Source: Falsigemmobacter faecalis (GTDB lineage: Bacteria; Pseudomonadota; Alphaproteobacteria; Rhodobacterales; Rhodobacteraceae). Taken from it: 64,000 bases of DNA. Below, in pieces: positions 46,466 to 55,423 of this stretch. A model generated the notes under the pieces. The model did no database searches and was not told the DNA's origin. It saw only the letters and a program-made list of their open reading frames with translations. The stretch lies in the NCBI RefSeq assembly GCF_003863335.1, contig NZ_RRAZ01000010.1, positions 62,001 through 126,000 of the forward strand. Reading direction: 5' to 3'. A program made the translations under genes and the position numbers. Positions within the stretch are counted from its first letter, which is position 1. Every line of letters begins with the position of its first letter.

Positions 46466-47545
46466 ATGCCGACCCTGACCGAACGTCTGAACCGTGCCCG
46501 CGCAGATCTGCGTATGGGCCTTCCGGTGGTGCTGAGTGATGCGGGCCGCGCCCTTCTGGTGGCGGCGGCTGAGGTGCTGACGCCCGAGCGGCTGTCGGAT
46601 CTGCGCAATCTTGGTGCGCCGGTTCTGGTGCTGACCTCGCGGCGGGCCGAGACGCTGAAGGCGCGCGCCTATGACGGCGATCTGGCGCGGATCGTGGTGC
46701 CGGGCGATGCGGGCCTTCACTGGCTGCATGCGGTGGCCGATCCCCGCGATGACCTTTCAACACCGATGAAGGGCCCCTTTGCCAGTCTGCGCGAGGGCCC
46801 GGCGGATCTGCACCGCGCAGGCATTCAGCTGGCGAAATCGGCGCAGCTTCTGCCCGCTGTGGTGGCGGTGACGATTGACGACGGCTTTGGCTTTGCCGCC
46901 CGTCACGGGCTGACGCTGCTGCCGCTGGCGGAAGCGGGGCCGGATCTCTTTCGCGCGGGCGAAATGCATCCGGTGGTCTCCGCCCGGGTGCCCATGGTCG
47001 CCTCTGAGGCGGGGCGGGTGCATATCTTCCGCCCCGAAGACGGCAGCACCGAGCATTACGCCATTGAGATCGGCCAGCCCGACCGGGCAAAGCCGGTGCT
47101 GGCGCGGCTTCATTCGGCCTGTTTTACCGGCGATGTCCTTGGCTCTCTCAAATGCGACTGCGGCCCGCAGCTGAATGCGGCGCTGCGCCAGATGGGGACC
47201 GAGGGCGCGGGGGTGCTTTTGTACCTCAACCAGGAAGGCCGCGGCATTGGTCTGGCCAATAAGATGCGCGCCTATGCGCTGCAGGATCAGGGCTTTGACA
47301 CCGTTGAGGCCAACCACCGCCTTGGCTTTGAAGATGATGAGCGCGATTTCCGCATCGGCGCCGCGATTCTGCGTGAGATGGGATTTGGCGCGGTGCGCCT
47401 TTTGACCAATAATCCCAACAAGGTTGCCATGATGGAGGCCCGTGGCCTTTCGGTGACCGAGCGTGTGCCCCTGCGGGTCGGCGAGACGCCGCAGAACCGC
47501 GCCTATCTGGCCACCAAGGCCGCCAAATCAGGACATCTGCTATGA
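46466..47545 (+). CDS. ribA: GTP cyclohydrolase II (RibA) with N-terminal extension
   Basis: 359 aa. The C-terminal 200 residues are GTP cyclohydrolase II, first step of riboflavin synthesis: zinc cysteines in HSACFTGDVLGSLKCDCGPQL, LYLNQEGRGIGLANKMRAYALQD, and RLLTNNPNK. The N-terminal part resembles a worn-down 3,4-dihydroxybutanone-4-phosphate synthase domain without its usual acidic active site, so RibB activity is doubtful. Start: ATG at 46466 has AGAGGA nine bases before it; the ATG at 46457 is too close to that site. No FMN riboswitch is seen. Confidence 0.9.
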   Translation: MPTLTERLNRARADLRMGLPVVLSDAGRALLVAAAEVLTPERLSDLRNLGAPVLVLTSRRAETLKARAYDGDLARIVVPGDAGLHWLHAVADPRDDLSTPMKGPFASLREGPADLHRAGIQLAKSAQLLPAVVAVTIDDGFGFAARHGLTLLPLAEAGPDLFRAGEMHPVVSARVPMVASEAGRVHIFRPEDGSTEHYAIEIGQPDRAKPVLARLHSACFTGDVLGSLKCDCGPQLNAALRQMGTEGAGVLLYLNQEGRGIGLANKMRAYALQDQGFDTVEANHRLGFEDDERDFRIGAAILREMGFGAVRLLTNNPNKVAMMEARGLSVTERVPLRVGETPQNRAYLATKAAKSGHLL

Positions 47546-48063
47546 CGCTTTCGCCCTTTGATCTGGTCGTAACGCCCCAGGGGCTGCGCTTTATGAACCG
47601 CCTCCACCCCTGCACCGTCGGGCGCGGCGGCGTGGTCCCGGCTGCGGTCAAACGCGAAGGCGATGGCGCAAGCCCCGAGGGGATGCACCGCATCGTCGGC
47701 ATGTTCTACCGCCCCGACCGCATCGCGAAACCCAATTCCTGGGCCGAGCCGATCCGGCTGACCGATCTGTGGTCCGATGACTCCGGGGATGAAGATTACA
47801 ACCAGCTGGTCAAAGCCCCCTATGCGCCGAGCCATGAAAAGCTGCGCCGGGGCGATCCGATGTATGACCTGATTCTGGTGACCGACTGGAACTGGCCGAT
47901 GGCCCTGCCCGGCAAAGGCTCTGCCATCTTCGTGCACCAGTGGCGCGGACCCTGCGCGCCCACGGCGGGTTGCATCGGACTGTCGCGTCGCGATCTGCAC
48001 CGCATCGCCGCCCGGATTGAGCCGGGCAGCCGCCTGATCATCGGGCCGCGTCACGTACAATAA
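47542..48063 (+). CDS. L,D-transpeptidase (YkuD) family protein
   Basis: 173 aa. The YkuD catalytic stretch is FVHQWRGPCAPTAGCIGLSRRDL, with the histidine and the nucleophile cysteine in TAGC. Such enzymes form 3-3 peptidoglycan crosslinks or attach proteins to the wall. No signal peptide is visible, which is unusual for a periplasmic enzyme. It overlaps ribA by 4 bp (ATGA), so they are co-translated. Confidence 0.87.
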   Translation: MTLSPFDLVVTPQGLRFMNRLHPCTVGRGGVVPAAVKREGDGASPEGMHRIVGMFYRPDRIAKPNSWAEPIRLTDLWSDDSGDEDYNQLVKAPYAPSHEKLRRGDPMYDLILVTDWNWPMALPGKGSAIFVHQWRGPCAPTAGCIGLSRRDLHRIAARIEPGSRLIIGPRHVQ

Positions 48064-48067
48064 ATCA

Positions 48068-48088
48068 GGGGGCTTCGGCCCCCTTTTT
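48068..48088 (+). terminator. Terminator with UUCG tetraloop after the ribA operon
   Basis: GGGGGC (48068-48073), loop TTCG, GCCCCC (48078-48083), then TTTTT. Confidence 0.93.
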
Positions 48089-48747
48089 CAGGCTTTCCGG
48101 GCCGCGCGCTCGCCAAAAAGCGCCGATCCCACGCGCACATGGGTCGCGCCATGGGCGATGGCGAGTTCAAAATCGCTGCTCATGCCCATCGACAGCCCGG
48201 CCAGGTCATTGCGCCTGGCGATCTCTGCCAGCCTTGCGAAATGCGGGGCGGCATCTTCGCCATCGGGCGGAATGCACATCAGCCCTTTGACCGAGAGATC
48301 CATCACCCGGCAGGCGGCGATGAAATCATCCGCCATCTCCGGCAAAATCCCCGCCTTTTGCGGCTCAGAGCCGGTGTTGACCTGAATATAAAGATCGGGG
48401 CAGACGCCCGCCGATTGCGTCAGCCGCGCCAGACGCTCGGCAATGGAGGGGCGGTCGACCGAGTGGATCGCCTCAAAAAGCTCCAGCGCCTGGGCGGCTT
48501 TATTGGTCTGCAGCGGCCCGATCATATGGACCTTCACGCCCGGATGGCGCGCCCGCAGCCCCGGCCATTTGAAGGCCGATTCCTGAACGTAGTTCTCGCC
48601 AAAGAGCCGATGCCCTTCCTCCAGCACCGCCTCAATCCGGTCGAGCGGCTGCAGCTTGGATACCGCGATCAGCTCCACCGAGCCGGGGGTCCGGCCATGG
48701 GCTGCTTCAGCGGCGCGAATGCGGGAGAGAATATCATCGAGTGCCAT
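48088..48747 (-). CDS. YggS-family PLP homeostasis protein
   Basis: 219 aa. An alanine racemase-like barrel without the second domain. ELIAVSKLQPLDRIEAVLEEGHRLFGENYVQE carries the PLP lysine (SK), and YIQVNTGSEPQKAGILPE, LMCIPPDGEDAAPHFARL and LSMGMSSDFELAIAHGATHVRVGSALFG are family signatures. It balances vitamin B6 and amino-acid pools and has no known catalytic activity. Confidence 0.93.
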   Translation of the reverse strand: MALDDILSRIRAAEAAHGRTPGSVELIAVSKLQPLDRIEAVLEEGHRLFGENYVQESAFKWPGLRARHPGVKVHMIGPLQTNKAAQALELFEAIHSVDRPSIAERLARLTQSAGVCPDLYIQVNTGSEPQKAGILPEMADDFIAACRVMDLSVKGLMCIPPDGEDAAPHFARLAEIARRNDLAGLSMGMSSDFELAIAHGATHVRVGSALFGERAARKA

Positions 48748-48780
48748 AGCCGTCTTCTAAGCCGCCTGCCCCCGGTTTTC

Positions 48781-48810
48781 AAAAGAAAAGAGCGGGCCAA
48801 AGGCCCGCTC
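48781..48810 (-). terminator. Terminator after the porin gene
   Basis: GAGCGGGCC (48790-48798) and GGCCCGCTC (48802-48810), three-base loop, with an A-rich run on the left that reads as a T-rich tail on the minus strand. Confidence 0.85.
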
Positions 48811-48833
48811 TCTCCCGTTCTGTTCTGATAAAA

Positions 48834-49868
48834 TCAGAAGCGGAACGACACGCCGAGGTCAGCGCGGGTGGTTTTCTGGGTGGTGCGCTCAACGCCGCCG
48901 ACGATCGAAGCGCCGCCGCCGAGGTTGTACGAAGCGCCCAGGCCGTAGGAGGTTTTCGAGGTCTCAGTGGTGGTGGCGCGACGTGCGTCCGGAGCTTCCG
49001 ACTGGTTAGCAACATAGGCAGCAATGGTGGTTGCGCCCATGGTGTACGAACCGTTCAGGACGTACTTGTTAACCTTGTTGTTGCCTTTGCCGTTCTGTGC
49101 AGCAGCGAAGCCAACGCCGAAGTCCTGGATTTTGCCGTCGAACGAGACAAAGAATTTGTCCTGCCAGTCGAGGTTCGAATCCTGGAAGCCGAGAGCCGCA
49201 GTCCAGCCGCTGAAGTTATACGAACCCCATGCAGCGAGACGCTTCGCGGTACCATTGATGCCGCGCAGATCATCGTGGCTATAGGTCAGGTGGCCTTTGA
49301 AGTCGCCAGCCGAGTACAGAACCTCGACGCCTTCAGCGCCCGAACCGCCCGACGAATATGCATCCCAGTCAAAGGTGCGGAAGGTGGTGGTGACAACACC
49401 AGCATCATCGCGAACTGCGCGGTCAACGTTGAACACAACGCTGCCCCACGACAGACCGGTCAGCGAGGTGCCGCGCGAGTAAGCGTTCGGAGCCTGCTCG
49501 ATTGCACCGAGGACGTTGCCGACAGCAACTTCGAAGCCCTGGTAGCGGGCGAACAGACGTGCGCCTGCGCCCATGGTGTTTCCACCGGTCGCAGCAGCGT
49601 TCGAACGCTCTTCGTTACGCAGACGGACGCGTGCACCGAAGGTGACGCCGTTGTCAGCGGTGGTCGAAGCGTCGATGTTCAGCGAGTAACGCTTTTCCAG
49701 ACGGGTTTTGCTGTCGTTGCCGGTAGCGCCGTTCCAGTTTGCATCACCAACAGTCGCGTCGCTGTTGTACATCACGCCGAAACGGGCGTCGCCCGAGAAG
49801 GTCACGTCTGCTGCAGCAACGCCAGCCGACAGGGTCAGCGCGGTCGAAGCGATCAGAAACTTTTTCAT
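48834..49868 (-). CDS. Porin
   Basis: 344 aa. A signal peptide MKKFLIASTALTLSAGVAAA is followed by an outer-membrane beta-barrel: alternating aromatic strands, N-terminal DVTFSGDARFGVMYNS, and the C-terminal phenylalanine strand (ADLGVSFRF) recognised by the BAM machinery. Close to Rhodobacter general porins, letting small solutes through. The ATG at 49868 has GAGGGAAC before it. Ends at a strong terminator; the 263-bp upstream gap carries its promoter but no operator that I can name. Confidence 0.93.
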   Translation of the reverse strand: MKKFLIASTALTLSAGVAAADVTFSGDARFGVMYNSDATVGDANWNGATGNDSKTRLEKRYSLNIDASTTADNGVTFGARVRLRNEERSNAAATGGNTMGAGARLFARYQGFEVAVGNVLGAIEQAPNAYSRGTSLTGLSWGSVVFNVDRAVRDDAGVVTTTFRTFDWDAYSSGGSGAEGVEVLYSAGDFKGHLTYSHDDLRGINGTAKRLAAWGSYNFSGWTAALGFQDSNLDWQDKFFVSFDGKIQDFGVGFAAAQNGKGNNKVNKYVLNGSYTMGATTIAAYVANQSEAPDARRATTTETSKTSYGLGASYNLGGGASIVGGVERTTQKTTRADLGVSFRF

Positions 49869-50131
49869 GTTGTTCCCTCGTTGTCTTAAGTGCGCCCTGA
49901 CCGACGTTCCGATCAGAGTATGCAATCCTGTTTCCACCTCCCTCCCCTCTATTGCAACGATTAGGGCAACAGATGCGCCAACTCGCCCCCGGTTGGTGCA
50001 TCCATGCCACAGTGTCGCACCCCCCCTTTTTTTTCGCCCCCGGGCGTGCCGTCGCGGCGGGTCACGCGCGGGGCTTGCCCGGACCAGGGCGAGCCGATAG
50101 ACAGAACGGGATATTGCCGGAGGTCCAGCCC

Positions 50132-50653
50132 ATGATCCGCAACCATCCTTTGCGCTCAGCGCTTTTGAGCGCCGCGCTGCTCGCCCTTGCGGGCTGTGGC
50201 AACAGCCTCTTTGGCACGGCGACGCCGGGCGAAGACCCGTTCTGGGAACAGCGCCTCTCGCGTGAGCAGCAGCAGAATATGTCGGGCTGGAATGAGGCCG
50301 ACCGCAAAACCACCCTGCGCAGCCTCTTTGGCGGCAAGGGCGAAGGCGATGTCGGCACCAACGTCAACCGCTACCTCTGGAACGCCAGCCTTGATGTGCT
50401 GAACTTCCTGCCGGTGGAATCGGTCGATCCCTTCACGGGCGTGATTTCAACCGGTTACGGCACGCCCCCCGGCGGCCGTCAGGCTTACCGCGCCACGATC
50501 TATATCTCGGATCCCGCGCTTGATGCCCGCTCGCTGAAGGTCGCCCTGCAGACCCGTGGCGGTGGCCCGGTTTCGGCCCAGGTGGCGGCCCAGGTTGAGG
50601 AAGCGATCCTCACCCGCGCCCGGCAGCTGCGCTCGCGCGATTCGCGCCTCTGA
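50132..50653 (+). CDS. DUF3576 lipoprotein
   Basis: 173 aa. Lipobox LLALAGC at the end of a signal sequence. The DUF3576 body is recognisable: SLFGGKGEGDVGTNVNRYLWNASLDVLNFLPVESVDPFTGVISTGYGTPPGG. Function unknown; conserved in alphaproteobacteria beside leuS and lptE, which suggests an envelope role. GGAGG precedes the ATG. Confidence 0.9.
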   Translation: MIRNHPLRSALLSAALLALAGCGNSLFGTATPGEDPFWEQRLSREQQQNMSGWNEADRKTTLRSLFGGKGEGDVGTNVNRYLWNASLDVLNFLPVESVDPFTGVISTGYGTPPGGRQAYRATIYISDPALDARSLKVALQTRGGGPVSAQVAAQVEEAILTRARQLRSRDSRL

Positions 50654-50743
50654 AGATCTGCAAAGGCTGGCAATCGCCGCCTCACGCGCTATAACCACGC
50701 CGGGCCGCTGATGCGCCCGGCGTTTTTACTGACAGGATGCCCG

Positions 50744-53302
50744 ATGTCCCGCTATACCCCGTCCGAGATCGAACCGAAGTGGCAGACCGAATGGGATGCA
50801 GCGGGCGTTTTCACCGCAAAAGTCGATCCCGCTAAGCCGAAGTTCTACGTGCTTGAGATGTTCCCCTATCCGTCGGGCCGGATCCACATGGGGCATGTGC
50901 GCAACTACACCATGGGCGATGTGGTCGCGCGCACCAAACTGGCGCAGGGCTTCTCGGTGCTGCACCCGATGGGCTGGGATGCCTTCGGGATGCCCGCAGA
51001 AAACGCGGCGATGGAACAGGGCGGCCATCCGGGCACCTGGACCTATAACAACATCGACGTGATGCGCGGTCAGATGAAGCCGCTGGGCCTGTCGATCGAC
51101 TGGAGCCGCGAGTTCGCAACCTGCGATCCGGAATATTACGGCCAGCAGCAGGCGATGTTCATCGACATGCTGGGCGCGGGCCTTGTGTACCGCAAAAACG
51201 CTGTGGTGAACTGGGACCCGATCGATATGACGGTTCTGGCGAACGAGCAGGTCATCGACGGCAAGGGCTGGCGCTCGGGCGCGGCGGTGGAGCGCCGGGA
51301 ACTGACGCAGTGGTTCTTCAAGATCTCGGATTACTCGGAAGAGCTGCTGAGCGCGCTTGATGGTCTGAAAGACTGGCCGGAAAAAGTCCGCCTGATGCAG
51401 GCGAACTGGATCGGCAAATCCCAGGGTCTGCAGTTCTCGTTTGAGACGGTGAACGCCCCCGCAGGCTTTGAGCAGATCGACGTTTACACCACCCGTCCCG
51501 ACACCCTTCTGGGCGCAAGCTTCGCGGCCATCGCGGCTGAGCATCCGCTGGCGAAGGTGCTTGAGGCACAAAATCCTGAGATCGCGGCCTTTATCGCCGA
51601 ATGCCGCAAGGGTGGCACCACCGCCGAAGATATTGAAACCGCTGAGAAAGTTGGCTTTGACACCGGTCTTCGCGTGCGTCACCCGCTGGATCCTTCGATT
51701 GAGCTGCCGGTCTGGATCGCGAATTTCATCCTGATGGATTACGGCACCGGCGCGATCTTTGGTTGCCCGGCGCATGACCAGCGCGACTTTGAATTTGCCA
51801 CCAAATATGGCCTGTCGATCCCGCCGGTCTTTGTGGCCGAAGGCAGTGAAGAAGCCGAACTGACCGAGCCCTTCGTCCCCGCCAAATCCGAGCGCGTGCG
51901 CTATGTCCGCAACGTCGCGGGCGCTGAAGTGAAGACCGGCGAGCAGGGCATTCTTGATGCCATCGCTTTGGCCGAGGAAAAAGGCTTCGGCAAAGGCGTG
52001 ACCAAGTTCCGCCTGCGCGACTGGGGTCTGTCGCGTCAGCGCTATTGGGGCTGCCCGATTCCGGTGGTGCATTGCGCGGCCTGCGGCGTGGTGCCGGAAA
52101 AGAAAGAGAATCTGCCGATTGAGCTGCCGCAGGATGTGTCCTTCGATCAGCCCGGCAATCCGCTCGACCGTCACCCGACCTGGCGCGATTGTGCCTGCCC
52201 GTCCTGTGGTGCGCCCGCCCGTCGCGAGACCGACACCATGGATACCTTCGTCGATTCGTCCTGGTATTACGCCCGCTTCACCGCGCCGCGCGCCACCACC
52301 CCGACCGACAAGGCCGAAGCCGATTACTGGATGAACGTCGATCAATATATCGGCGGCGTGGAGCATGCGATTTTGCACCTGCTCTATTCGCGCTTCTTCG
52401 CCCGCGCGATGCACAAGACCGGCCATCTGCCCGAAAAAGCCATTGAGCCTTTCAATGCGCTTTTCACCCAAGGCATGGTGACTCATGAGATTTACCTGAC
52501 CCGCGATGCCAATGGCCGTCCGGTTTACCATCTGCCGGAAGACATCATCCGCTCGGAAACCGGGGCCACGCTGAAAGACGGCACCCCGGTTGAGCTGATT
52601 CCCTCGGCCAAGATGTCGAAATCAAAGAAAAACGTCGTCGATCCGATGAATATCATCGCCTCTTATGGCGCCGATACCGCGCGTTGGTTCGTGATGTCCG
52701 ACAGCCCGCCCGAGCGGGATGTGGAATGGACCGCCGCCGGGGCTGATGCGACCTTCAAGCACCTCAACCGCGTCTGGAACCTCTCGGTCAAAGTGGCCGG
52801 GATGGAAGAGGGCGCAGCCACTGCCGGCGACAAAGACCTTGCCAAAGCCGTGGCCCGCGCGACGGAAGAAGTGACCCGCGCCATTGAGGGCTTTGCCTTC
52901 AACAAAGGCATCGCGGCGCTTTATGGCCTGACCAATGCCGTGGCTAAGGCGGAGGCTTCGGCCCCGGCGATGCGTCAGGCGATGCGCGATCTGGCCAAGC
53001 TGATGTCGCCCTTCACGCCGCATCTTTCCGAATCGATCTGGGTGGCCCAGGGCGGTGAGGGGATCTGCGCAACCTCGCCCTGGCCGAAAGCCGATCCGGC
53101 ACTGCTGGTCGATGATGAGATCACCCTGCCGATCCAGATCAACGGCAAACGCCGCGGTGAAATCACCGTGCCGAAAGATATGCCGGCATCTGAGGTTGAA
53201 AAGATTGCCCTTGCGAACGAGGATGTGGTTCGCTTCCTGGCCGGTCAGCCGGTGAAGAAGCTGATCGTGGTTCCGGGGCGTATCGTCAATGTGGTCATCT
53301 GA
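50744..53302 (+). CDS. leuS: Leucine-tRNA ligase
   Basis: 852 aa class I aminoacyl-tRNA synthetase. HIGH motif in [17 protein letters not shown], the CP1 editing domain with [12 protein letters not shown] and the GxPxHDxRD-like [12 protein letters not shown], and KMSKS in [13 protein letters not shown]. The zinc-like cysteines [10 protein letters not shown] are present. The ATG at 50744 has AGGA before it and gives the normal N-terminus. lptE starts 14 bp inside the end of this gene. Confidence 0.97.
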   Translation: MSRYTPSEIEPKWQTEWDAAGVFTAKVDPAKPKFYVLEMFPYPSGRIHMGHVRNYTMGDVVARTKLAQGFSVLHPMGWDAFGMPAENAAMEQGGHPGTWTYNNIDVMRGQMKPLGLSIDWSREFATCDPEYYGQQQAMFIDMLGAGLVYRKNAVVNWDPIDMTVLANEQVIDGKGWRSGAAVERRELTQWFFKISDYSEELLSALDGLKDWPEKVRLMQANWIGKSQGLQFSFETVNAPAGFEQIDVYTTRPDTLLGASFAAIAAEHPLAKVLEAQNPEIAAFIAECRKGGTTAEDIETAEKVGFDTGLRVRHPLDPSIELPVWIANFILMDYGTGAIFGCPAHDQRDFEFATKYGLSIPPVFVAEGSEEAELTEPFVPAKSERVRYVRNVAGAEVKTGEQGILDAIALAEEKGFGKGVTKFRLRDWGLSRQRYWGCPIPVVHCAACGVVPEKKENLPIELPQDVSFDQPGNPLDRHPTWRDCACPSCGAPARRETDTMDTFVDSSWYYARFTAPRATTPTDKAEADYWMNVDQYIGGVEHAILHLLYSRFFARAMHKTGHLPEKAIEPFNALFTQGMVTHEIYLTRDANGRPVYHLPEDIIRSETGATLKDGTPVELIPSAKMSKSKKNVVDPMNIIASYGADTARWFVMSDSPPERDVEWTAAGADATFKHLNRVWNLSVKVAGMEEGAATAGDKDLAKAVARATEEVTRAIEGFAFNKGIAALYGLTNAVAKAEASAPAMRQAMRDLAKLMSPFTPHLSESIWVAQGGEGICATSPWPKADPALLVDDEITLPIQINGKRRGEITVPKDMPASEVEKIALANEDVVRFLAGQPVKKLIVVPGRIVNVVI

Positions 53303-53774
53303 TCGTCGTAATTTTCTTGCCCTTCTGGCCGCCGCTCCGGTGGCGGCCTGTGGCTTCAGCCCGGCGATGGCGCCGGGCGGGGCTGGCCATGCGCTCTGGG
53401 AACAGGTTCAGATTGATGATCCTGCAGAGCGCACCGGCTTTAACTATGTCACCCGGATGGAAGAGCGCCTTGGCCGCGCCATCCGCCCGCGCTTCCGGCT
53501 GACCTGGACCTTCGCGACCCAAGCCGTCGGCGCGGCTGTCACGCCCAGCGGCAACATCACGCGCTATTCGCTGATCGGCCGGGTGAACTACAGCCTGATC
53601 CGGATTGAGGGCGGCCAGACCGTCACCTCAGGCAGCCTCGAAAGCTTTACCAGCTTCAACAACAGCGGCTCGACCCTGGCCTCCGTCACCGCCGAGCGCG
53701 ACGCCTATGAGCGGCTTGCGGTGATTCTCGCCGATCAGACCATGGCCCGCCTGCTGGCCGCCGCGCCGAAATGA
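53289..53774 (+). CDS. lptE: LPS assembly lipoprotein LptE
   Basis: 161 aa. Lipobox ([10 protein letters not shown]) followed by the LptE fold ([13 protein letters not shown]... ; [32 protein letters not shown]). LptE plugs the LptD barrel that inserts LPS into the outer membrane. It overlaps leuS by 14 bp and holA by 4 bp, the usual alphaproteobacterial order leuS-lptE-holA. Confidence 0.9.
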   Translation: MWSSDRRNFLALLAAAPVAACGFSPAMAPGGAGHALWEQVQIDDPAERTGFNYVTRMEERLGRAIRPRFRLTWTFATQAVGAAVTPSGNITRYSLIGRVNYSLIRIEGGQTVTSGSLESFTSFNNSGSTLASVTAERDAYERLAVILADQTMARLLAAAPK

Positions 53775-54796
53775 AGCTCTCAACCGCTGAGGCCGGACGG
53801 TTTCTCGCCGCCCCCTCCCCCGCGGCGCCGGGTTTTCTGATCTATGGCACCGATCCGATGCGCGTCGCGATCAAACGCGCCGAGGCCATTGCCGCCATCA
53901 TCGGCCCCGAAGGCGAGGCTGAGATGCGGCTGACGCGGATGTCGGGCGCGGATCTGCGCCGTGATGGCGCGCTGCTGGCCGATGCCATCAAAGCGACCGG
54001 CTTTTTTCCGGGGCCCCGTCTGGTCTTTGTCGAAGAGGCCGGTGACGGGCTTGCGCCGCTGATCCTTCAGGCCCTGGCCAGCTGGAAGCCCGGGGATGCT
54101 CAGGTTCTGGTGACCGCAGGGCAGCTGGCCGCCAAATCCGCGCTGCGCAAACTCTTTGAGGCGCATCCCGCCGCCCCCTGCATCGCGATTTATGACGATC
54201 CGCCCGGTCAGGCCGAGATTGAAGCACAGCTGAAAAAGGCGGGCCTGCGCGAAATCTCGCCCGCTGCGATGCGCGATCTGATGGCGCTTGGCCGCGCGCT
54301 CGATCCCGGTGACTTCCGCCAGACCCTTGAAAAGATCGGGCTTTATAAGTGGGGCGACCAAAGTCCGCTGGCCTCTGAGGATGTCGCCGCCTGTGCCCCC
54401 TCTACCGTTGAGGCCGAGGTGGATGACGTGCTGCATGCCGCGGCCGAAGGCCGGATGAGCGATGTGGCCACCCTGATGCGCCGCCTCGAAGCCCAGGGCA
54501 TCGCGCCGGTGACCCTTGCGATCCGCACGCTGCAACACTTCCGCGCGCTGCATGCCGCCGCCACCGATCCGGGCGGTGCGGCTTCGGGCATGGCAAAGCT
54601 GCGCCCGCCGGTTTTCGGGCCGCGCCGCGACCGCATGCTGCGTCAGGTGCAGAACTTCCGCCCCGAGCGGCTGGAAGAGGCGCTCGGGGCCATCACCGAC
54701 ACCGATCTGACGTTGCGCTCTTCGACAAAGGCCCCCACCATGGCGCTGGTGGAACGGCTGCTGCTGCGTCTGTCAGCATTGGCCCGTGCACGCTGA
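53771..54796 (+). CDS. holA: DNA polymerase III delta subunit
   Basis: 341 aa. The clamp-loader delta subunit: GFLIYGTDPMRVAIKRAEAI replaces the Walker A of related AAA proteins, and PGPRLVFVEEAGDG, ILQALASWKPGDAQVLVTAGQL and FRQTLEKIGLYKWG follow. It opens the beta clamp. Its start overlaps lptE (ATGA). Confidence 0.93.
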   Translation: MKLSTAEAGRFLAAPSPAAPGFLIYGTDPMRVAIKRAEAIAAIIGPEGEAEMRLTRMSGADLRRDGALLADAIKATGFFPGPRLVFVEEAGDGLAPLILQALASWKPGDAQVLVTAGQLAAKSALRKLFEAHPAAPCIAIYDDPPGQAEIEAQLKKAGLREISPAAMRDLMALGRALDPGDFRQTLEKIGLYKWGDQSPLASEDVAACAPSTVEAEVDDVLHAAAEGRMSDVATLMRRLEAQGIAPVTLAIRTLQHFRALHAAATDPGGAASGMAKLRPPVFGPRRDRMLRQVQNFRPERLEEALGAITDTDLTLRSSTKAPTMALVERLLLRLSALARAR

Positions 54797-54832
54797 GGGG
54801 CGGTGCCGCCGCCCCCCGTCTGGGAGGGATGG

Positions 54833-55423
54833 ATGTATAAAGTCTATGGAATGAGCCGCAGCCGCACGCTGCGGGTGCTGTGGATGCTTGAAGAACTGGG
54901 CCTGCCCTATGAGCATTTCCCCGTGGCACCCCATGATCCGGAACTGTTGAAGGTCAGCCCCGCCGGGAAAATCCCGGTGCTGGTGACACCGGACGGTGTG
55001 CTGACGGATTCGGTGGCGATCCTGCAGTATCTGGCGGATACCCATGGCAAATTCACCATCCCCCCCGGCAGCTTTGACCGCCCCCGGCAGGTCGCACTGA
55101 CCCTGCAGATCCTTGATGAGCTGGAGGGGCTGATCTGGACCTCGGCGCGTCACAGCTTCATCCTGCCGCCCGAACGGCGGGTGGCAGCGGTCAAGGAATC
55201 GCTGCGGTGGGAATATGCCCGCAACGAGAAAGCCATCGCTGACCGGCTGGGCGAAGGCCCCTGGCTGATGGGCGATGAGATGACCGTGCCGGATTTCCTG
55301 CTCGCGCATTGCCTGACCTGGGCAAAGCTTGCCAAAATGTCTTCCGGTGATCCGCGTCTCGACGCCTGGCTGACCGGTGTCATGGCGCGTCCGGCCTTTC
55401 AGCGGGCCTCGGCGAAGGGCTGA
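54833..55423 (+). CDS. Glutathione S-transferase family protein
   Basis: 196 aa. Thioredoxin-fold N-terminus (YGMSRSRTLRVLWMLEELGLPYE), the cis-Pro loop GKIPVLV and D-S-V-A-I glutathione contact (LTDSVAILQYL), then an all-helical C-terminal domain (WLMGDEMTVPDFLLAHCLTW). Substrate unknown. The ATG at 54833 follows GGAGGGATGG. Confidence 0.88.
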   Translation: MYKVYGMSRSRTLRVLWMLEELGLPYEHFPVAPHDPELLKVSPAGKIPVLVTPDGVLTDSVAILQYLADTHGKFTIPPGSFDRPRQVALTLQILDELEGLIWTSARHSFILPPERRVAAVKESLRWEYARNEKAIADRLGEGPWLMGDEMTVPDFLLAHCLTWAKLAKMSSGDPRLDAWLTGVMARPAFQRASAKG